A DNA stretch of 64,000 bases from Mesorhizobium sp. M2D.F.Ca.ET.226.01.1.1 (GCF_004022705.2 NZ_RZOY02000006.1:156943-220942); one strand, 5' to 3'; positions 50,511 to 60,611 are shown, numbered from the stretch's first letter. Numbers and translations: made by a program. The notes: a model not told the origin generated them from the letters alone.

Positions 50511-51278
50511 CTATTTTGCCGGAACTGCCTTTACGGAAGCCAGGAGCCTTTGCAGCGTGCGGAATGTCGAATTGTCCGCCACGCCATCCACCAGCCGTCG
50601 CCGGAAATGCCGCTGGAACGCCGCCACCACGATTTCCGTCTGCTGGTCGTAAATACCCGAGATCTCGACGCCATAGCCATAGAGCGCCAGCATCGATTGC
50701 AGCGCTTCGACGTCGGAGCCGGTGTCGCCGGCCTTCAGCGCAGCGCCCGCCCTTATCGGTGCCGCCGGCACGAGATGACCGACGCCGGCCGCGAACAGCG
50801 CCTTCCAGGGGAATTTTTCGCCAGGATCGATTTTGCGGCCTGGCGCCACGTCCGAATGCGCCAGCACCCTTGCCGCGGGAATGGAATAGCGGCCCACGAT
50901 GCCGGCGCATAAATCGATCACGGCGCCAATCTGCCGCCGCGGGAAGGCCTTGTAGCCCAGCGTATGCCCGGGATTGACGATCTCGATCCCGACCGAGCAG
51001 GAGTTGATGTCGGTGCGCCCGAACCACGAACTCCTGCCGGCGTGCCAGGCGCGGTCACTCTCGCGCACCATTTGCACGACACGGCCGTCCTCGTGGACGA
51101 GGTAGTGCGAGGATACCTCGCTTGCCGGATCGCACAGCCACGCCTCGGCGCTCTCGCCCGTCGCCATGCCGGTATAGTGCAGCACGATCATGTCGGGCCG
51201 CAACGTTTCGCGGCGCGGCCCGAAATTCGGCGAGACCCGGACCTCGGCGCCTGGCTGGTCGGGCAGAAAGCCGCTCAT
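50511..51278 (-). CDS. N-acetylmuramoyl-L-alanine amidase (Amidase_2) with peptidoglycan-binding domain
   Basis: This is a 255-residue AmiD/AmpD-type zinc amidase (PF01510) followed by a PG_binding_1 domain (LKAGDTGSDVEALQSMLALYGY). The zinc ligands are the histidine in IVLHYTG, the histidine of VLAHSDVAPGRKIDPG and its aspartate. No signal peptide is visible, as in AmpD, which suggests a cytosolic recycling role; export by other means remains possible. The ATG overlaps the stop of the DjlA-like gene by four bases. Confidence 0.9.
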   Translation of the reverse strand: MSGFLPDQPGAEVRVSPNFGPRRETLRPDMIVLHYTGMATGESAEAWLCDPASEVSSHYLVHEDGRVVQMVRESDRAWHAGRSSWFGRTDINSCSVGIEIVNPGHTLGYKAFPRRQIGAVIDLCAGIVGRYSIPAARVLAHSDVAPGRKIDPGEKFPWKALFAAGVGHLVPAAPIRAGAALKAGDTGSDVEALQSMLALYGYGVEISGIYDQQTEIVVAAFQRHFRRRLVDGVADNSTFRTLQRLLASVKAVPAK

Positions 51279-51994
51279 GCGTGCCTGAGGCCCCGCTCGA
51301 TCATCTCATAGGCGGCATTGATCGCCGCGACCCTGGTGGTGGCGATCTTGATGAATTCCTGCGGCAGGCCGCGCGCGATCAGCCTGTCGGGATGATTGTC
51401 GGAGATCAGCTTGCGATAGCGTTTCCTGATCTCCTCGAACGGCTTGCCGCGTTCGATGCCGAGAACGACATAGGGATCGGCAGCACCCAGATTGACGTGC
51501 CGCGACAGGATCGCTTCGTAGTGCGCCTCGTCGATGCGGAAAATCTCGGCGATCCGATGCAGGAACCGGCCTTCATGCTCATGAATCAGGCCATCCGCCT
51601 TGGCGATGTGGAAGAGGCCGTCGAGGATGTCCTCCAGCATCATGCAGTTGGCATGACCGGACCCGCAGAGCTGCGCCATGCGCTGGGCATAGATCTCGAA
51701 GCCGGCAACGTCTTGCTTGGCGATGTCGTAAAGCCGCGCCACATTGCGTGTCTCGCTAGGCGGCACTTCGAAGATTTCCTGGAAGGCGCGCACTTCATCC
51801 TGCGTGACGATGCCGTCGGCCTTGGCCATCTTGGCCGAGAGCGCGATCATCGCCACCGAGAAGGCAACGCGCCGACGCAGGTCCGGGTCACCGGAAAACA
51901 CGGTGCGCACGGCTTCGACGACATCCGCGACGCCCGAGGACGCCGATGACGAAACACGAGCGATGAAGTCGCCAAGGCGGTCCCAAATCGACAT
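51275..51994 (-). CDS. DjlA-like co-chaperone: TerB domain plus J-domain
   Basis: This is a 239-residue protein with an N-terminal TerB/DjlA-like helical domain (RVAFSVAMIALSAKMAKADGIVT, then ALIHEHE-type repeats) and a C-terminal J-domain (DPYVVLGIERGKPFEEIRKRYRKL) with the HPD motif in DNHPDRL. J-domains stimulate the ATPase of DnaK. It has no obvious membrane anchor, unlike E. coli DjlA. The stop overlaps the start of the amidase gene, so the two are co-translated. I chose the ATG at 51994 over 52075 because the family starts with MSIWDRLGDF. Confidence 0.9.
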   Translation of the reverse strand: MSIWDRLGDFIARVSSSASSGVADVVEAVRTVFSGDPDLRRRVAFSVAMIALSAKMAKADGIVTQDEVRAFQEIFEVPPSETRNVARLYDIAKQDVAGFEIYAQRMAQLCGSGHANCMMLEDILDGLFHIAKADGLIHEHEGRFLHRIAEIFRIDEAHYEAILSRHVNLGAADPYVVLGIERGKPFEEIRKRYRKLISDNHPDRLIARGLPQEFIKIATTRVAAINAAYEMIERGLRHA

Positions 51995-52073
51995 GTCGGC
52001 TTCATAGAGCGAACCGGGCGGTTCTATCAAGTCGGGACTATGCCGCAGGTGACCGGCATGTAAGTGCCGGTGC

Positions 52074-52103
52074 AAAAAAGAAGGCCGGCAACTGCCGGCC
52101 TTC
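52074..52103 (-). terminator. Rho-independent terminator of the small lipoprotein gene
   Basis: A 10-base stem (GAAGGCCGGC with GCCGGCCTTC, loop AACT) is followed on the minus strand by six T residues. This is the cleanest terminator in the window. It lies about 20 bases after the lipoprotein stop and before the DjlA-like gene, so those transcripts are separate. Confidence 0.9.
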
Positions 52104-52124
52104 CTCGAAATTATCGGTCAGCTC

Positions 52125-52331
52125 TTACTGCGCAGGAGCGGCAGGAGCCGGTTTTGTTGCCGGAGCCGGTTCAGCGGGCTTCGAAGCGTCGGGCGAGGCC
52201 GGCTTCATCGGCTGCTCGCTGGCCGGCGGATTGGTGCTTTGGGTGGTGGTCTTATCGGTGCCACTATTGCTACAAGCCGCGACCCCCAGCAGGGCGAGCG
52301 CCGACAAAGACGCCAGAATGAGCTTCTTCAT
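52125..52331 (-). CDS. Small proline/alanine-rich lipoprotein
   Basis: This is a 68-residue protein with a lipoprotein signal: MKKLILASLSALALLGVAAC, where the cysteine at residue 20 would be acylated. The mature part of 48 residues is rich in proline, alanine, threonine and lysine and has no recognisable domain, so it is probably disordered. Its lysine/alanine/proline tail could sit on peptidoglycan. GGAGAGATACC gives a good ribosome site. Function unknown. Confidence 0.8.
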   Translation of the reverse strand: MKKLILASLSALALLGVAACSNSGTDKTTTQSTNPPASEQPMKPASPDASKPAEPAPATKPAPAAPAQ

Positions 52332-52352
52332 GGTATCTCTCCTTCAACAAGA

Positions 52353-52422
52353 CGCTCACATTTCGGTGAGCGGCCGGAAGGGAAATGCATCAACACGCAG
52401 CCGGTTTCATAACGATGCATTT
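52353..52422. promoter_or_regulatory. Hairpin and paired ATGCAT sites between the lipoprotein and oxoprolinase genes
   Basis: CGCTCAC pairs with GTGAGCG (52353-52372) close to the lipoprotein start codon. Further on, AAATGCATC (52383-52391) and GATGCATTT (52414-52422) form a perfect 9-base inverted pair whose centres are 31 bases apart, about three turns of the helix. This looks like a site for a dimeric or looping regulator in the divergent promoter region. Confidence 0.45.
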
Positions 52423-52507
52423 CGATCTGTAACATCAACTTGCGATTGCTGGCGCCGATATCCCGAACTAACAGAACATATGCTTTTGAAGATGGTGGAC
52501 AAGCAGA

Positions 52508-55500
52508 ATGCCTGCAGCCTCGGGAACGAACAAATGGGACTTTTGGATCGACCGCGGCGGCACATTCACCGATATTATCGGCCGTGACCCGCAAGGGCGA
52601 TTGCACCCGCGAAAGCTTCTGTCCGAAAATCCCGAGGCCTATGCGGATGCCGCCATCCAGGGCATCCGCGACTTGTTGGGCTTGCAGGCCGGGGCGGCCA
52701 TTTCCGCCGACGTGATCGGCGACGTCAAAATGGGCACCACCGTTGCCACCAATGCGCTGCTCGAGCGCAAGGGCGACCGTGTGCTGCTGCTCATCAGCAA
52801 GGGTTTCCGCGACGCTCTGCGCATCGCCTACCAGGCGCGGCCTGATATCTTCGCCAAGGAAATCATCCTGCCCGAGCAGCTCTATGAGCGGGTCATCGAG
52901 GTCGACGAGCGCGTGCGCGCCGATGGCTCCGTCGAGCGGTTGCTCGACCTCGCCGACTGCCGCCCGGCGATCGAACAGGCGAAGGCCGACGGTATCGACG
53001 CGGTCGCCATCGTCTTCATGCATGCCTGGAAATATCCCGACCACGAAAAAGCCGTGGCAACAGTCTGCCGCAAGATCGGCTTCAGCCAGATATCGGTGTC
53101 TCACGAGGTCTCGCCGCTGATCAAGCTGGTCGGCCGCGGCGACACCGCCGTGGTGGACGCTTATCTGTCGCCGATCCTGTCGCGTTATGTGCAGCGGGTG
53201 GCGGGAGAGCTGGGCGCCGGCCCGCGCCTGATGTTCATGATGTCCTCGGGCGGCCTCACCGCCGCCGACATGTTCCAGGGCAAGGACGCGCTTTTGTCGG
53301 GGCCGGCGGGCGGCGTCGTCGGCATGGTCGAAACGGCCAGGCTCGCCGGCTTCGAGAAAGTCATCGGCTTCGATATGGGCGGCACCTCGACCGACGTCGC
53401 CCATTATGACGGCGAATATGAGCGCGCCTTCGACACCGAGGTCGCCGGCGTGCGCATCCGCGCGCCGATGATGCGCATCCACACGGTTGCCGCCGGTGGC
53501 GGCTCGATCCTGCACTACGAGGCCGGCCGCTTCCGCGTCGGCCCCGATTCCGCCGGCGCCAATCCCGGGCCTGCCGCTTACCGGCGCGGCGGCCCGCTCG
53601 CCGTTACCGACGCCAATGTCATGCTGGGCAAATTGCAGCCTGATTTCTTCCCGGCGATTTTCGGGGCCGGCCAGGACCAGCCGCTTGACGTCGGCACGGG
53701 TCGCGGAAAATTCACCGCACTTGCCGCCGAAATCGGCGATGGCCGGACGCCCGAGGCCGTCGCCGAGGGCTTCATCACCATCGCCGTCGAGAACATGGCA
53801 AACGCCATCAAGAAGATCTCGGTGCAGCGCGGCTACGACGTCACGGAATATCTCTTGAATTGCTTCGGCGGCGCCGGCGGCCAGCATGCCTGTCTGGTCG
53901 CCGACGCGCTGGGCATGGAAGCCGTGCTCATCCACCCCTTCTCCGGCCTGCTTTCCGCTTATGGCATCGGCCTCTCTTCGGTCTTCGCCTCGCGCCAGCA
54001 GGGTCTGCTGCAGCCGCTCGCCGAGGAATCCCGATCGGCGATCGAGACTCTCATCGCGACCTTGCGTGGCGACGTCATCACCGAGCTTGGCGAGCAGGGC
54101 ATCGCCGAGGAAGCGGTTTCAACCAAGCCCATCCTGCATATCCGCTACGACGGCACCGACACGGCGTTGCCGGTGAATTTCGAGCATGGCTCGATCTTCC
54201 GCGCCAGAAGCGATTTCGAGGCCGCGCACAAGGCACAGTTCGGATTCGTCTATGACGACAAGCCGATCGTCGTCGAGACCGTCGCCGTCGAAGGCCTGGA
54301 AGCGGCTCGACAGGACAAGGCTGAAGCGTCCACCCCGGCCGGACCGGCAGCGGCCCAGCCCAAGCCTTCGGAAAGCCGGCCTATCTACACCGAGGGGCGC
54401 TGGCACGAAGCCGGCGTCTACCGCCGTGAAAACCTGCGGCCATCCGACAGGGTCGCTGGACCCGCGCTGATCATCGAGCCGAACCAGACCATCGTCGTCG
54501 AGCCGGGCTGGCGCGCCGAAATCACCAGTCTCAACCACGTCGTGATCCGCCGCACGGAAAGAAAGGCGCGTGCCGCCGCGCTCGGCACCGAAGCCGATCC
54601 GGTGATGCTGGAGGTCTTCAACAACCTGTTCATGTCGATCGCCGAACAGATGGGTGTCACGCTGCAGAACACCGCCTATTCGGTGAACATCAAGGAGCGG
54701 CTGGATTTCTCCTGCGCCGTGTTCGACCGTCACGGCGCGCTGGTGGCCAACGCGCCGCATATGCCGGTGCATCTGGGCTCGATGGACCGTTCCGTCGAGA
54801 CCATCATCCGCCTGAATTCCGGTGACATCCACCCCGGCGACGTCTTCGCGCTCAATGCCCCTTATAATGGCGGCACCCATCTGCCCGACATCACGGTGGT
54901 GACGCCTGTCTTCGATGATGCGCGGAGCGAGATCCTATTCTGGGCAGCCTCGCGCGGTCACCATGCCGATGTCGGCGGCACCGCCCCCGGCTCGATGACG
55001 CCGCTCGCGACGACGGTCGACGAGGAAGGCGTGCTCTTCGACAATTTCCGCATCGTCGATCGCGGCCGCTTCCGCGAGAAAGAACTGGAGACGCTGCTTA
55101 CCGACCATCCCTACCCCGCGCGCAACCCCGTCCAGAACATCGCCGACCTCAAGGCGCAGATTGCCGCCAACGAAAAGGGCGTGGCGGAACTGCGCAAAAT
55201 GGTCGCGCATTTCGGCCTCGATGTCGTCGAGGCCTATATGGGCCATGTCCAGGACAATGCGGCCGAGAGCGTGCGCCGCGTGATCGAGCGGCTTCCCGAC
55301 AGCGCGGCTTACGAGTATCCCACCGACACCGGACAGGTGATCAGGGTGAAGATCACTGTCGACCGGCAAAAGCGCGAGGCGACCGTCGATTTCACCGGCA
55401 CCTCGCCTGTCATGAAGAACAATTTCAACGCGCCGGAACCCGTTGCGCGCGCGGCGGTTCTCTATGCCTTCCGCGTCATGGTCGAGGACATGATCCCGAT

Positions 55501-56140
55501 GAACGCCGGCTGTCTGAGGCCGATCAACATCGTCATCCCCGACGGCTCGATGCTGAAGCCCACCTACCCCGCGGCGGTCGTCGCCGGCAATGTCGAGACT
55601 TCGCAGCATGTCACCAACGCGCTGTTCGGCGCCATGGGCGCCATGGCCAACGCGCAAGGCACGATGAACAACCTCACCTTCGGCAACAAGAAATACCAGT
55701 ATTACGAGACGATCTGCTCCGGCTCGCCGGCCGGCCGGATGAATTCGGGACGCGGCTTTGCCGGCACCTCCGGCGTTCACACACATATGACCAACTCGCG
55801 CCTCACCGACCCCGAGGTGCTGGAACTGCGCTTCCCCGTCGTGCTTGAAGACTTCCACATCCGCGAGGCTTCCGGCGGCAAGGGCAAGTGGAACGCCGGC
55901 GACGGCACCAAGCGCACCATCCGCTTCCTCGAACAGATGGAATGCGCGATCCTGTCTTCCCATCGCAACCGGCCGCCTCAGGGTCTCGACGGCGGCGGTG
56001 ACGGCGAAGCGGGCTCGACCAAGGTCAGGCGCAATGACGGCTCGGTCGACGTTTTGAAGGCGTGCGACCAGACCACGCTCGACGCCGGCGAGGCCGTCAT
56101 CGTCACCACGCCGACGCCTGGAGCGTTCGGGAAAGTGTGA
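52508..56140 (+). CDS. Hydantoinase/5-oxoprolinase family protein, fused A and B domains
   Basis: This is a 1210-residue ATP-dependent hydrolase of cyclic amides. The N-terminal half is HyuA-like ([18 protein letters not shown] at about 12-29; [20 protein letters not shown] near 295), and the C-terminal half is HyuB-like (from about residue 700: [21 protein letters not shown]). The full-length single chain resembles eukaryotic OPLAH and bacterial 5-oxoprolinases, which open 5-oxoproline to glutamate. Hydantoin hydrolysis remains possible. It stands between the small lipoprotein gene and btaAB. Confidence 0.88.
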   Translation: MPAASGTNKWDFWIDRGGTFTDIIGRDPQGRLHPRKLLSENPEAYADAAIQGIRDLLGLQAGAAISADVIGDVKMGTTVATNALLERKGDRVLLLISKGFRDALRIAYQARPDIFAKEIILPEQLYERVIEVDERVRADGSVERLLDLADCRPAIEQAKADGIDAVAIVFMHAWKYPDHEKAVATVCRKIGFSQISVSHEVSPLIKLVGRGDTAVVDAYLSPILSRYVQRVAGELGAGPRLMFMMSSGGLTAADMFQGKDALLSGPAGGVVGMVETARLAGFEKVIGFDMGGTSTDVAHYDGEYERAFDTEVAGVRIRAPMMRIHTVAAGGGSILHYEAGRFRVGPDSAGANPGPAAYRRGGPLAVTDANVMLGKLQPDFFPAIFGAGQDQPLDVGTGRGKFTALAAEIGDGRTPEAVAEGFITIAVENMANAIKKISVQRGYDVTEYLLNCFGGAGGQHACLVADALGMEAVLIHPFSGLLSAYGIGLSSVFASRQQGLLQPLAEESRSAIETLIATLRGDVITELGEQGIAEEAVSTKPILHIRYDGTDTALPVNFEHGSIFRARSDFEAAHKAQFGFVYDDKPIVVETVAVEGLEAARQDKAEASTPAGPAAAQPKPSESRPIYTEGRWHEAGVYRRENLRPSDRVAGPALIIEPNQTIVVEPGWRAEITSLNHVVIRRTERKARAAALGTEADPVMLEVFNNLFMSIAEQMGVTLQNTAYSVNIKERLDFSCAVFDRHGALVANAPHMPVHLGSMDRSVETIIRLNSGDIHPGDVFALNAPYNGGTHLPDITVVTPVFDDARSEILFWAASRGHHADVGGTAPGSMTPLATTVDEEGVLFDNFRIVDRGRFREKELETLLTDHPYPARNPVQNIADLKAQIAANEKGVAELRKMVAHFGLDVVEAYMGHVQDNAAESVRRVIERLPDSAAYEYPTDTGQVIRVKITVDRQKREATVDFTGTSPVMKNNFNAPEPVARAAVLYAFRVMVEDMIPMNAGCLRPINIVIPDGSMLKPTYPAAVVAGNVETSQHVTNALFGAMGAMANAQGTMNNLTFGNKKYQYYETICSGSPAGRMNSGRGFAGTSGVHTHMTNSRLTDPEVLELRFPVVLEDFHIREASGGKGKWNAGDGTKRTIRFLEQMECAILSSHRNRPPQGLDGGGDGEAGSTKVRRNDGSVDVLKACDQTTLDAGEAVIVTTPTPGAFGKV

Positions 56141-56145
56141 AATTC

Positions 56146-56185
56146 ACGTCAACCTGCCGTCAACAGGCTGTCACCTGCCTGTCAT
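56146..56185 (+). promoter_or_regulatory. Pho box array (PhoB-binding repeats) upstream of btaA
   Basis: Four 7-base repeats are spaced at exact 11-base steps: ACGTCAA at 56146, CCGTCAA at 56157, CTGTCAC at 56168 and CTGTCAT at 56179. The last two match the PhoB consensus CTGTCAT almost perfectly, with four-base spacers. The array begins five bases after the oxoprolinase stop and ends 50 bases before the btaA start. Confidence 0.85.
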
Positions 56186-56234
56186 GACGCTGCGCTACCC
56201 GCTTGCGCCAACGCAAACGGGGAATCACCTTTCC

Positions 56235-57482
56235 ATGTCGGACGTATCCGGAGAACTCGTTTATCGTCGAGGCAAGGAAGTCGGAAAGGCCGTCTACCAG
56301 AACCGCGCATTGTCGAAGGACGGCATTTCGGAGCGGCTCTTCGCCTTCCTGTTCTCCGGCCTGGTCTATCCGCAGATCTGGGAAGACCCGGATGTCGACA
56401 TGGACGCCATGCAGCTCGGCGCCGGTCACCGGGTGGTCACAATCGCCTCGGGCGGCTGCAACATTCTGGCTTACCTGACCCGCTCGCCGGCCAGGATCGA
56501 CGCCGTCGATCTCAACGCCGCCCACATCGCGCTCAACCGAATGAAGCTGGAAGCGGTGCGCCATCTGCCGTCGCACGGCGACCTGTTCCGCTTCTTCGGC
56601 GCCGCCGACACCAGCCACAATTCGGATGCCTATGATCGCTTCATCGCGCCGCATCTCGATCCGGTCAGCCGCCATTACTGGGAGCGCCGCAGCTGGCGCG
56701 GCCGCCGTCGTATCTCGGTCTTCGACCGCAATTTCTACCAGACTGGGCTGCTCGGCCTCTTTATCGCTATGGGCCATCGCGTCGGCAAGCTGTTCGGCGT
56801 CGATCCGGCCGGCATCATGAAGGCTCAGAATATCGGCGAGCAGCGCCGCTTCTTCAACGAGGAGCTGGCGCCGGTCTTCGACAAGAAGCTGCTGCGCTGG
56901 GCGACGTCACGCAAGGCCTCGCTGTTCGGCCTCGGCATCCCGCCGGCGCAGTACGACTCACTGATCACTTCCGGCGACGGCTCGATGGCGAGCGTGCTGA
57001 AGGCGCGGCTGGAAAAGCTCGCCTGCGACTTCCCGCTCAAGAACAATTATTTCGCCTGGCAGGCCTTCGCCCGCCGCTATCCGCAACCCGGCGAGGCAGC
57101 ACTCCCCGCCTATCTGGAACAGCGCAACTACAAGACGATCCGCGACAACATCGACCGCGTCGCCATCCACCACGCCAATCTGATCAAGTTCCTGGCCGCC
57201 AAGGACGCGGGCACCGTCGACCGCTTCGTGCTGCTCGACGCGCAGGACTGGATGACCGACGACCTGCTCAACGCGCTGTGGACCGAGATCACCCGCACCG
57301 CTTCGGCCGGCGCCCGTGTCATCTTCCGCACCGCGGCCGAACCCAGCCTGCTGCCCGGGCGCCTCTCCAACTCGCTGCTCGACCAGTGGACGTACGAGAG
57401 CGACGCCTCGCGCGAATTTTCGGCGAGGGATCGCTCGGCGATCTATGGCGGCTTCCACCTCTATGTGAAGCGCGCCGCATGA
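56235..57482 (+). CDS. btaA: BtaA: SAM:diacylglycerol 3-amino-3-carboxypropyltransferase
   Basis: This is a 415-residue enzyme (DUF3419, PF11899) that transfers the aminocarboxypropyl group of S-adenosylmethionine to diacylglycerol, making diacylglycerylhomoserine in the membrane. Conserved segments include LVYPQIWEDPDVDMDAM, TIASGGCNILAYLTR for SAM binding and DAVDLNAAHIALNRMKLEA. The ATG at 56235 has GGGGAA upstream; the frame start at 56184 lies within the Pho box array. The btaB start overlaps its stop by four bases. The product replaces phospholipids when phosphate is short. Confidence 0.94.
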   Translation: MSDVSGELVYRRGKEVGKAVYQNRALSKDGISERLFAFLFSGLVYPQIWEDPDVDMDAMQLGAGHRVVTIASGGCNILAYLTRSPARIDAVDLNAAHIALNRMKLEAVRHLPSHGDLFRFFGAADTSHNSDAYDRFIAPHLDPVSRHYWERRSWRGRRRISVFDRNFYQTGLLGLFIAMGHRVGKLFGVDPAGIMKAQNIGEQRRFFNEELAPVFDKKLLRWATSRKASLFGLGIPPAQYDSLITSGDGSMASVLKARLEKLACDFPLKNNYFAWQAFARRYPQPGEAALPAYLEQRNYKTIRDNIDRVAIHHANLIKFLAAKDAGTVDRFVLLDAQDWMTDDLLNALWTEITRTASAGARVIFRTAAEPSLLPGRLSNSLLDQWTYESDASREFSARDRSAIYGGFHLYVKRAA

Positions 57483-58144
57483 GCACGACGGAGCTGCCGG
57501 CCAGCCATGCCGAATTGATGGACGGCGTCTACCGCTGGCAGCGCCACATCTACGACCTGACCCGCAAATACTATTTGCTCGGCCGCGACCGGCTGATCGA
57601 CGGGCTGGACGTGCCGCAAGGCGGCACCGTGCTGGAGCTCGGCTGCGGCACCGGCCGGAACATCGCGCTTGCTGCCCGCCGCTATCCGGACGCCCGCTTT
57701 TTCGGCCTCGACATCTCCGCAGAGATGCTGGAGACAGCGTACGCGGCCGTCACTCGCGACGGCCTGTCCGGCAAGGTCAATCTTGCGCGCGGCGACGCCA
57801 CCGATTTCGACGCCAAGGCGCTCTTCGGCGTCGAACGCTTTGACCGCGTCTTTATTTCCTATTCGCTGTCGATGATCCCCGGTTGGGAGAAGACCGTATC
57901 GGCTGCACTTGCCGTGCTTGCGCCCGGCGGCTCGCTGCACGTCGTCGATTTCGGCCAGCAGGAAGGCCTGCCGCGCTGGTTCCGATCCCTCCTGCGCGGC
58001 TGGCTGCGGAAATTCCATGTCGAGCCGCGCGCCTCGCTGCGCGACGTGCTTGAATCGGAATCGCAGCGCACCGGCGCAACCTTCCGGTTCAGAACGCTTT
58101 CTCGCGGTTATGCCTATCTCGGTGTGATCGGATCTTCCAAATAG
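57479..58144 (+). CDS. btaB: BtaB: diacylglycerylhomoserine N-methyltransferase
   Basis: This is a 221-residue SAM-dependent methyltransferase that adds three methyl groups to the BtaA product to form diacylglyceryltrimethylhomoserine. The SAM motif is VLELGCGTGRNIALAARR near residue 44. The N-terminus HAELMDGVYRWQRHIYDLTRKYYLLGRD is typical for BtaB. The ATG overlaps the btaA stop (ATGA), so the two genes form one unit under the Pho box. Confidence 0.93.
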   Translation: MSTTELPASHAELMDGVYRWQRHIYDLTRKYYLLGRDRLIDGLDVPQGGTVLELGCGTGRNIALAARRYPDARFFGLDISAEMLETAYAAVTRDGLSGKVNLARGDATDFDAKALFGVERFDRVFISYSLSMIPGWEKTVSAALAVLAPGGSLHVVDFGQQEGLPRWFRSLLRGWLRKFHVEPRASLRDVLESESQRTGATFRFRTLSRGYAYLGVIGSSK

Positions 58145-58146
58145 CG

Positions 58147-59532
58147 CTACTGGTGCAGCGCCTTGACCAGCGCGCCAACCATCACTTGTGGACGATAGCC
58201 GAACTTGGCCGGCGTCAATCCCAAGCGCACCACGACCAGTTGCTCCGACGGAACGATCGCCACCGTCTGGCCGTCATGGCCCTCCATCCAGTAGATGTCC
58301 TTGGGCAGGCCGGCGGCGGCGCCCGCGCCGGTATTTTCCTCATCGCCCGGTCCCTCGATCCAGAGCTGACCCTTGCCGTAGACCTTGGAGGCCGACGCCG
58401 GCTCGCGCATCCAGTCGACAAAGCCGGTGGGCAGGATCTGGTTGCCGTTCCAGGTTCCGCCCTGCAGCAGGAACTGGCCGAAGCGTGCCCAGTCATGCGC
58501 CGTTGCATAGAGATAGGACGAGCCGACGAAGGTGCCCTGCTCGTCGGTTTCGAGCACGGCGCTCTTCATACCGAGCGGCTCGAACAGCGCGGTGCGCGGC
58601 CAGGCCAGCGCCTTGGCCTTGTCGCCGATCGCATCCTGCCACAGCCGCGACAGCATCACCGCCGTGCCGCTCGAATAGGAAAACACCTTGCCGACCTCGC
58701 CGGTCAGCGGCTTGGCTTCGGCGAAACCAGCCATATCCGGTTCGAGATAGAGCATGCGCGTCACGTCGGCGACGTCGCCATAATCCTCGTTGAACTCCAG
58801 TCCGCTCGACATCGCCATCATATCGGCAAGGCTGATGGCGGCACGGCCGTCGGCCTTCCACGGCTTGAACAAGCCCTTGCTGTCGACGGCCATCTTGCCG
58901 TCCTTGACCAGAGTGCCGACGATCGCGGCATTCACCGTCTTGGTCATCGACCAGCCTAGCAGCGGCGTCTTGGCCGAAAACCCCTCGCCATAGCGTTCGG
59001 CAACGACGCGGCCGTTCTTCACCACCACGATCGCGCGCATGCCGGTGCCGGCCATCGCGGCATCGTCGACGATTTTCGCGACCTCGGGATTTTGTGACGC
59101 ATCCACGCGCTCGCCGTCGGGCCAGAGCGCGTCCGCCTGCGCCGGCGTGGAGGCTGCCGCGCGCAGCGACGTCTGACGCGCCTTGCCGGTGTCACCGTCG
59201 GGAACCGTGGCGCAGCCGACGCCGTCGCGTTCCACCGCGACGCTCTTGCCGAGCACCCACAGCAGGCCGGCGGAGACCAGTCCCCTTTCCTTGTCGACGG
59301 AAACCTTCATCAGCCTGAGCAGCGGATGGCCCGGCGCCTGCACGTCGACGGCCAGAACCTGCTTGGCGTCGCGGCCGGCGATGAAGACGTTCGAGCAGAC
59401 GATCTTGGCCGAATAGCCGGAGCCTACCCGGATCAGGTCCGGCGGCGCGAAATAGAGCCAGGCGAAGAGCGCGGCCACCGCCAGGATCGCGAGCCCAAGC
59501 AGCCATCTGATGAACTTCACGACCGCCCGCAT
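58147..59532 (-). CDS. Serine hydrolase, beta-lactamase/PBP-like, membrane-anchored
   Basis: This is a 461-residue class C beta-lactamase-type serine hydrolase (PF00144). An N-terminal membrane helix (FIRWLLGLAILAVAALFAWLY) probably anchors it facing the periplasm. The catalytic SMTK box lies in LLGWSMTKTVNAAIVG, the second motif is YSSGT, and EGHDGQTVAIVP replaces the third (KTG/HxG) motif. About 120 residues precede the hydrolase domain. It could be an esterase, a DD-peptidase or an amidase. It converges with btaB, three bases apart. Confidence 0.88.
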   Translation of the reverse strand: MRAVVKFIRWLLGLAILAVAALFAWLYFAPPDLIRVGSGYSAKIVCSNVFIAGRDAKQVLAVDVQAPGHPLLRLMKVSVDKERGLVSAGLLWVLGKSVAVERDGVGCATVPDGDTGKARQTSLRAAASTPAQADALWPDGERVDASQNPEVAKIVDDAAMAGTGMRAIVVVKNGRVVAERYGEGFSAKTPLLGWSMTKTVNAAIVGTLVKDGKMAVDSKGLFKPWKADGRAAISLADMMAMSSGLEFNEDYGDVADVTRMLYLEPDMAGFAEAKPLTGEVGKVFSYSSGTAVMLSRLWQDAIGDKAKALAWPRTALFEPLGMKSAVLETDEQGTFVGSSYLYATAHDWARFGQFLLQGGTWNGNQILPTGFVDWMREPASASKVYGKGQLWIEGPGDEENTGAGAAAGLPKDIYWMEGHDGQTVAIVPSEQLVVVRLGLTPAKFGYRPQVMVGALVKALHQ

Positions 59533-59819
59533 CTTTTCCGCCCTTTGGATTCGCCGGCTCGCTTTATGTCATCGATTTGCCGCCATTGCTTCCGCAAAAT
59601 CATCGGTGTAGTCGAGCGCCGTCAATGGATTGTCAACCATGTTCGGCGATCTACTTGTCCATGTCGCCCAAAAGTGCGCGGCGGTTTTGGGATAACGACC
59701 TGGACTGACAATGAGACTATGGCGGTCCTGTGGGGCGACCGCCAGGAGGGGGCCCGCGCAAGCGACGGCCATCTGCAAAGACCCAACAGCAGCCGGCTGA
59801 ACCCGGCTTGGGAAATGCC

Positions 59820-60611
59820 ATGCGCCGTCTTGCGGCCATCCTGATGCTGACGCTGCTGGGCGCCTGCTCGACGGTGGACGATCTCTCACCGCTCTCGCCA
59901 TCCTCGCAGACGGTTGCCGTGCGCGCGCCCAAATTCGAGGATTCCAAGCCGCATGAATGGGACAGCGGCGCGCCGTGGACCTACGCAATCCACGGCACCG
60001 ATGTCTCCAAATACCAGACCTCGGTCGACTGGCCGGCGGCCAGGGCGAGCGGCATCTCCTTCGCCTTCATCAAGGCGACGGAAGGCGGTGATCGCTTCGA
60101 CGACTACTTCAACGAGCACTGGACGCGCACCAGGGCCGCGGGAATCCCGCGCGCGGCCTATCATTTCTTCTATTTCTGCACGCCGGCCGAGACCCAGGCG
60201 CGCTGGTTCATCGCCAATGTTCCAAGAGACCCGTCGGCGATGCCGCCGGTGCTCGACATGGAATGGAACCCAAAATCGCCGACCTGCAGGCTGCGGCCGG
60301 ACCCGGCGACGGTGCGCGCGGAGATGACCACTTTCCTCGAAATCGTCGGGCGCTATTACGGCAAGAAGCCGATCATCTACACCTCGATCGACTTCTTTGA
60401 CGACAATCAGCTCGCGACCTTCCGCGGCTATCCTTACTGGCTGCGCTCGGTCGCGGGTCACCCGCGCGAGAAATACGGCAGCCACCCCTTCACCTTCTGG
60501 CAGTACACCGGAACCGGCATCGTGCCCGGCATGACCGGCAAATCCGACATCAACGTCTTCAACGGCTCGGAAGCCGCCTGGAAGAAGTGGCTGCGGCAGA
60601 ACACCCGTTGA
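59820..60611 (+). CDS. Glycoside hydrolase family 25 lysozyme, lipoprotein
   Basis: This is a 263-residue muramidase. The lipoprotein signal MRRLAAILMLTLLGAC ends in the lipobox LGAC. The GH25 barrel starts with HGTDVSKYQTSVDWPAARAS; the catalytic acids are expected in VLDMEWNP; the C-terminus has FTFWQYTGTGIVPG and SDINVFNGS. It cleaves the MurNAc-GlcNAc bond, probably on the outer or inner membrane face. The ATG at 59820 is chosen because it gives a proper signal; the frame opens at 59730. Confidence 0.92.
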   Translation: MRRLAAILMLTLLGACSTVDDLSPLSPSSQTVAVRAPKFEDSKPHEWDSGAPWTYAIHGTDVSKYQTSVDWPAARASGISFAFIKATEGGDRFDDYFNEHWTRTRAAGIPRAAYHFFYFCTPAETQARWFIANVPRDPSAMPPVLDMEWNPKSPTCRLRPDPATVRAEMTTFLEIVGRYYGKKPIIYTSIDFFDDNQLATFRGYPYWLRSVAGHPREKYGSHPFTFWQYTGTGIVPGMTGKSDINVFNGSEAAWKKWLRQNTR

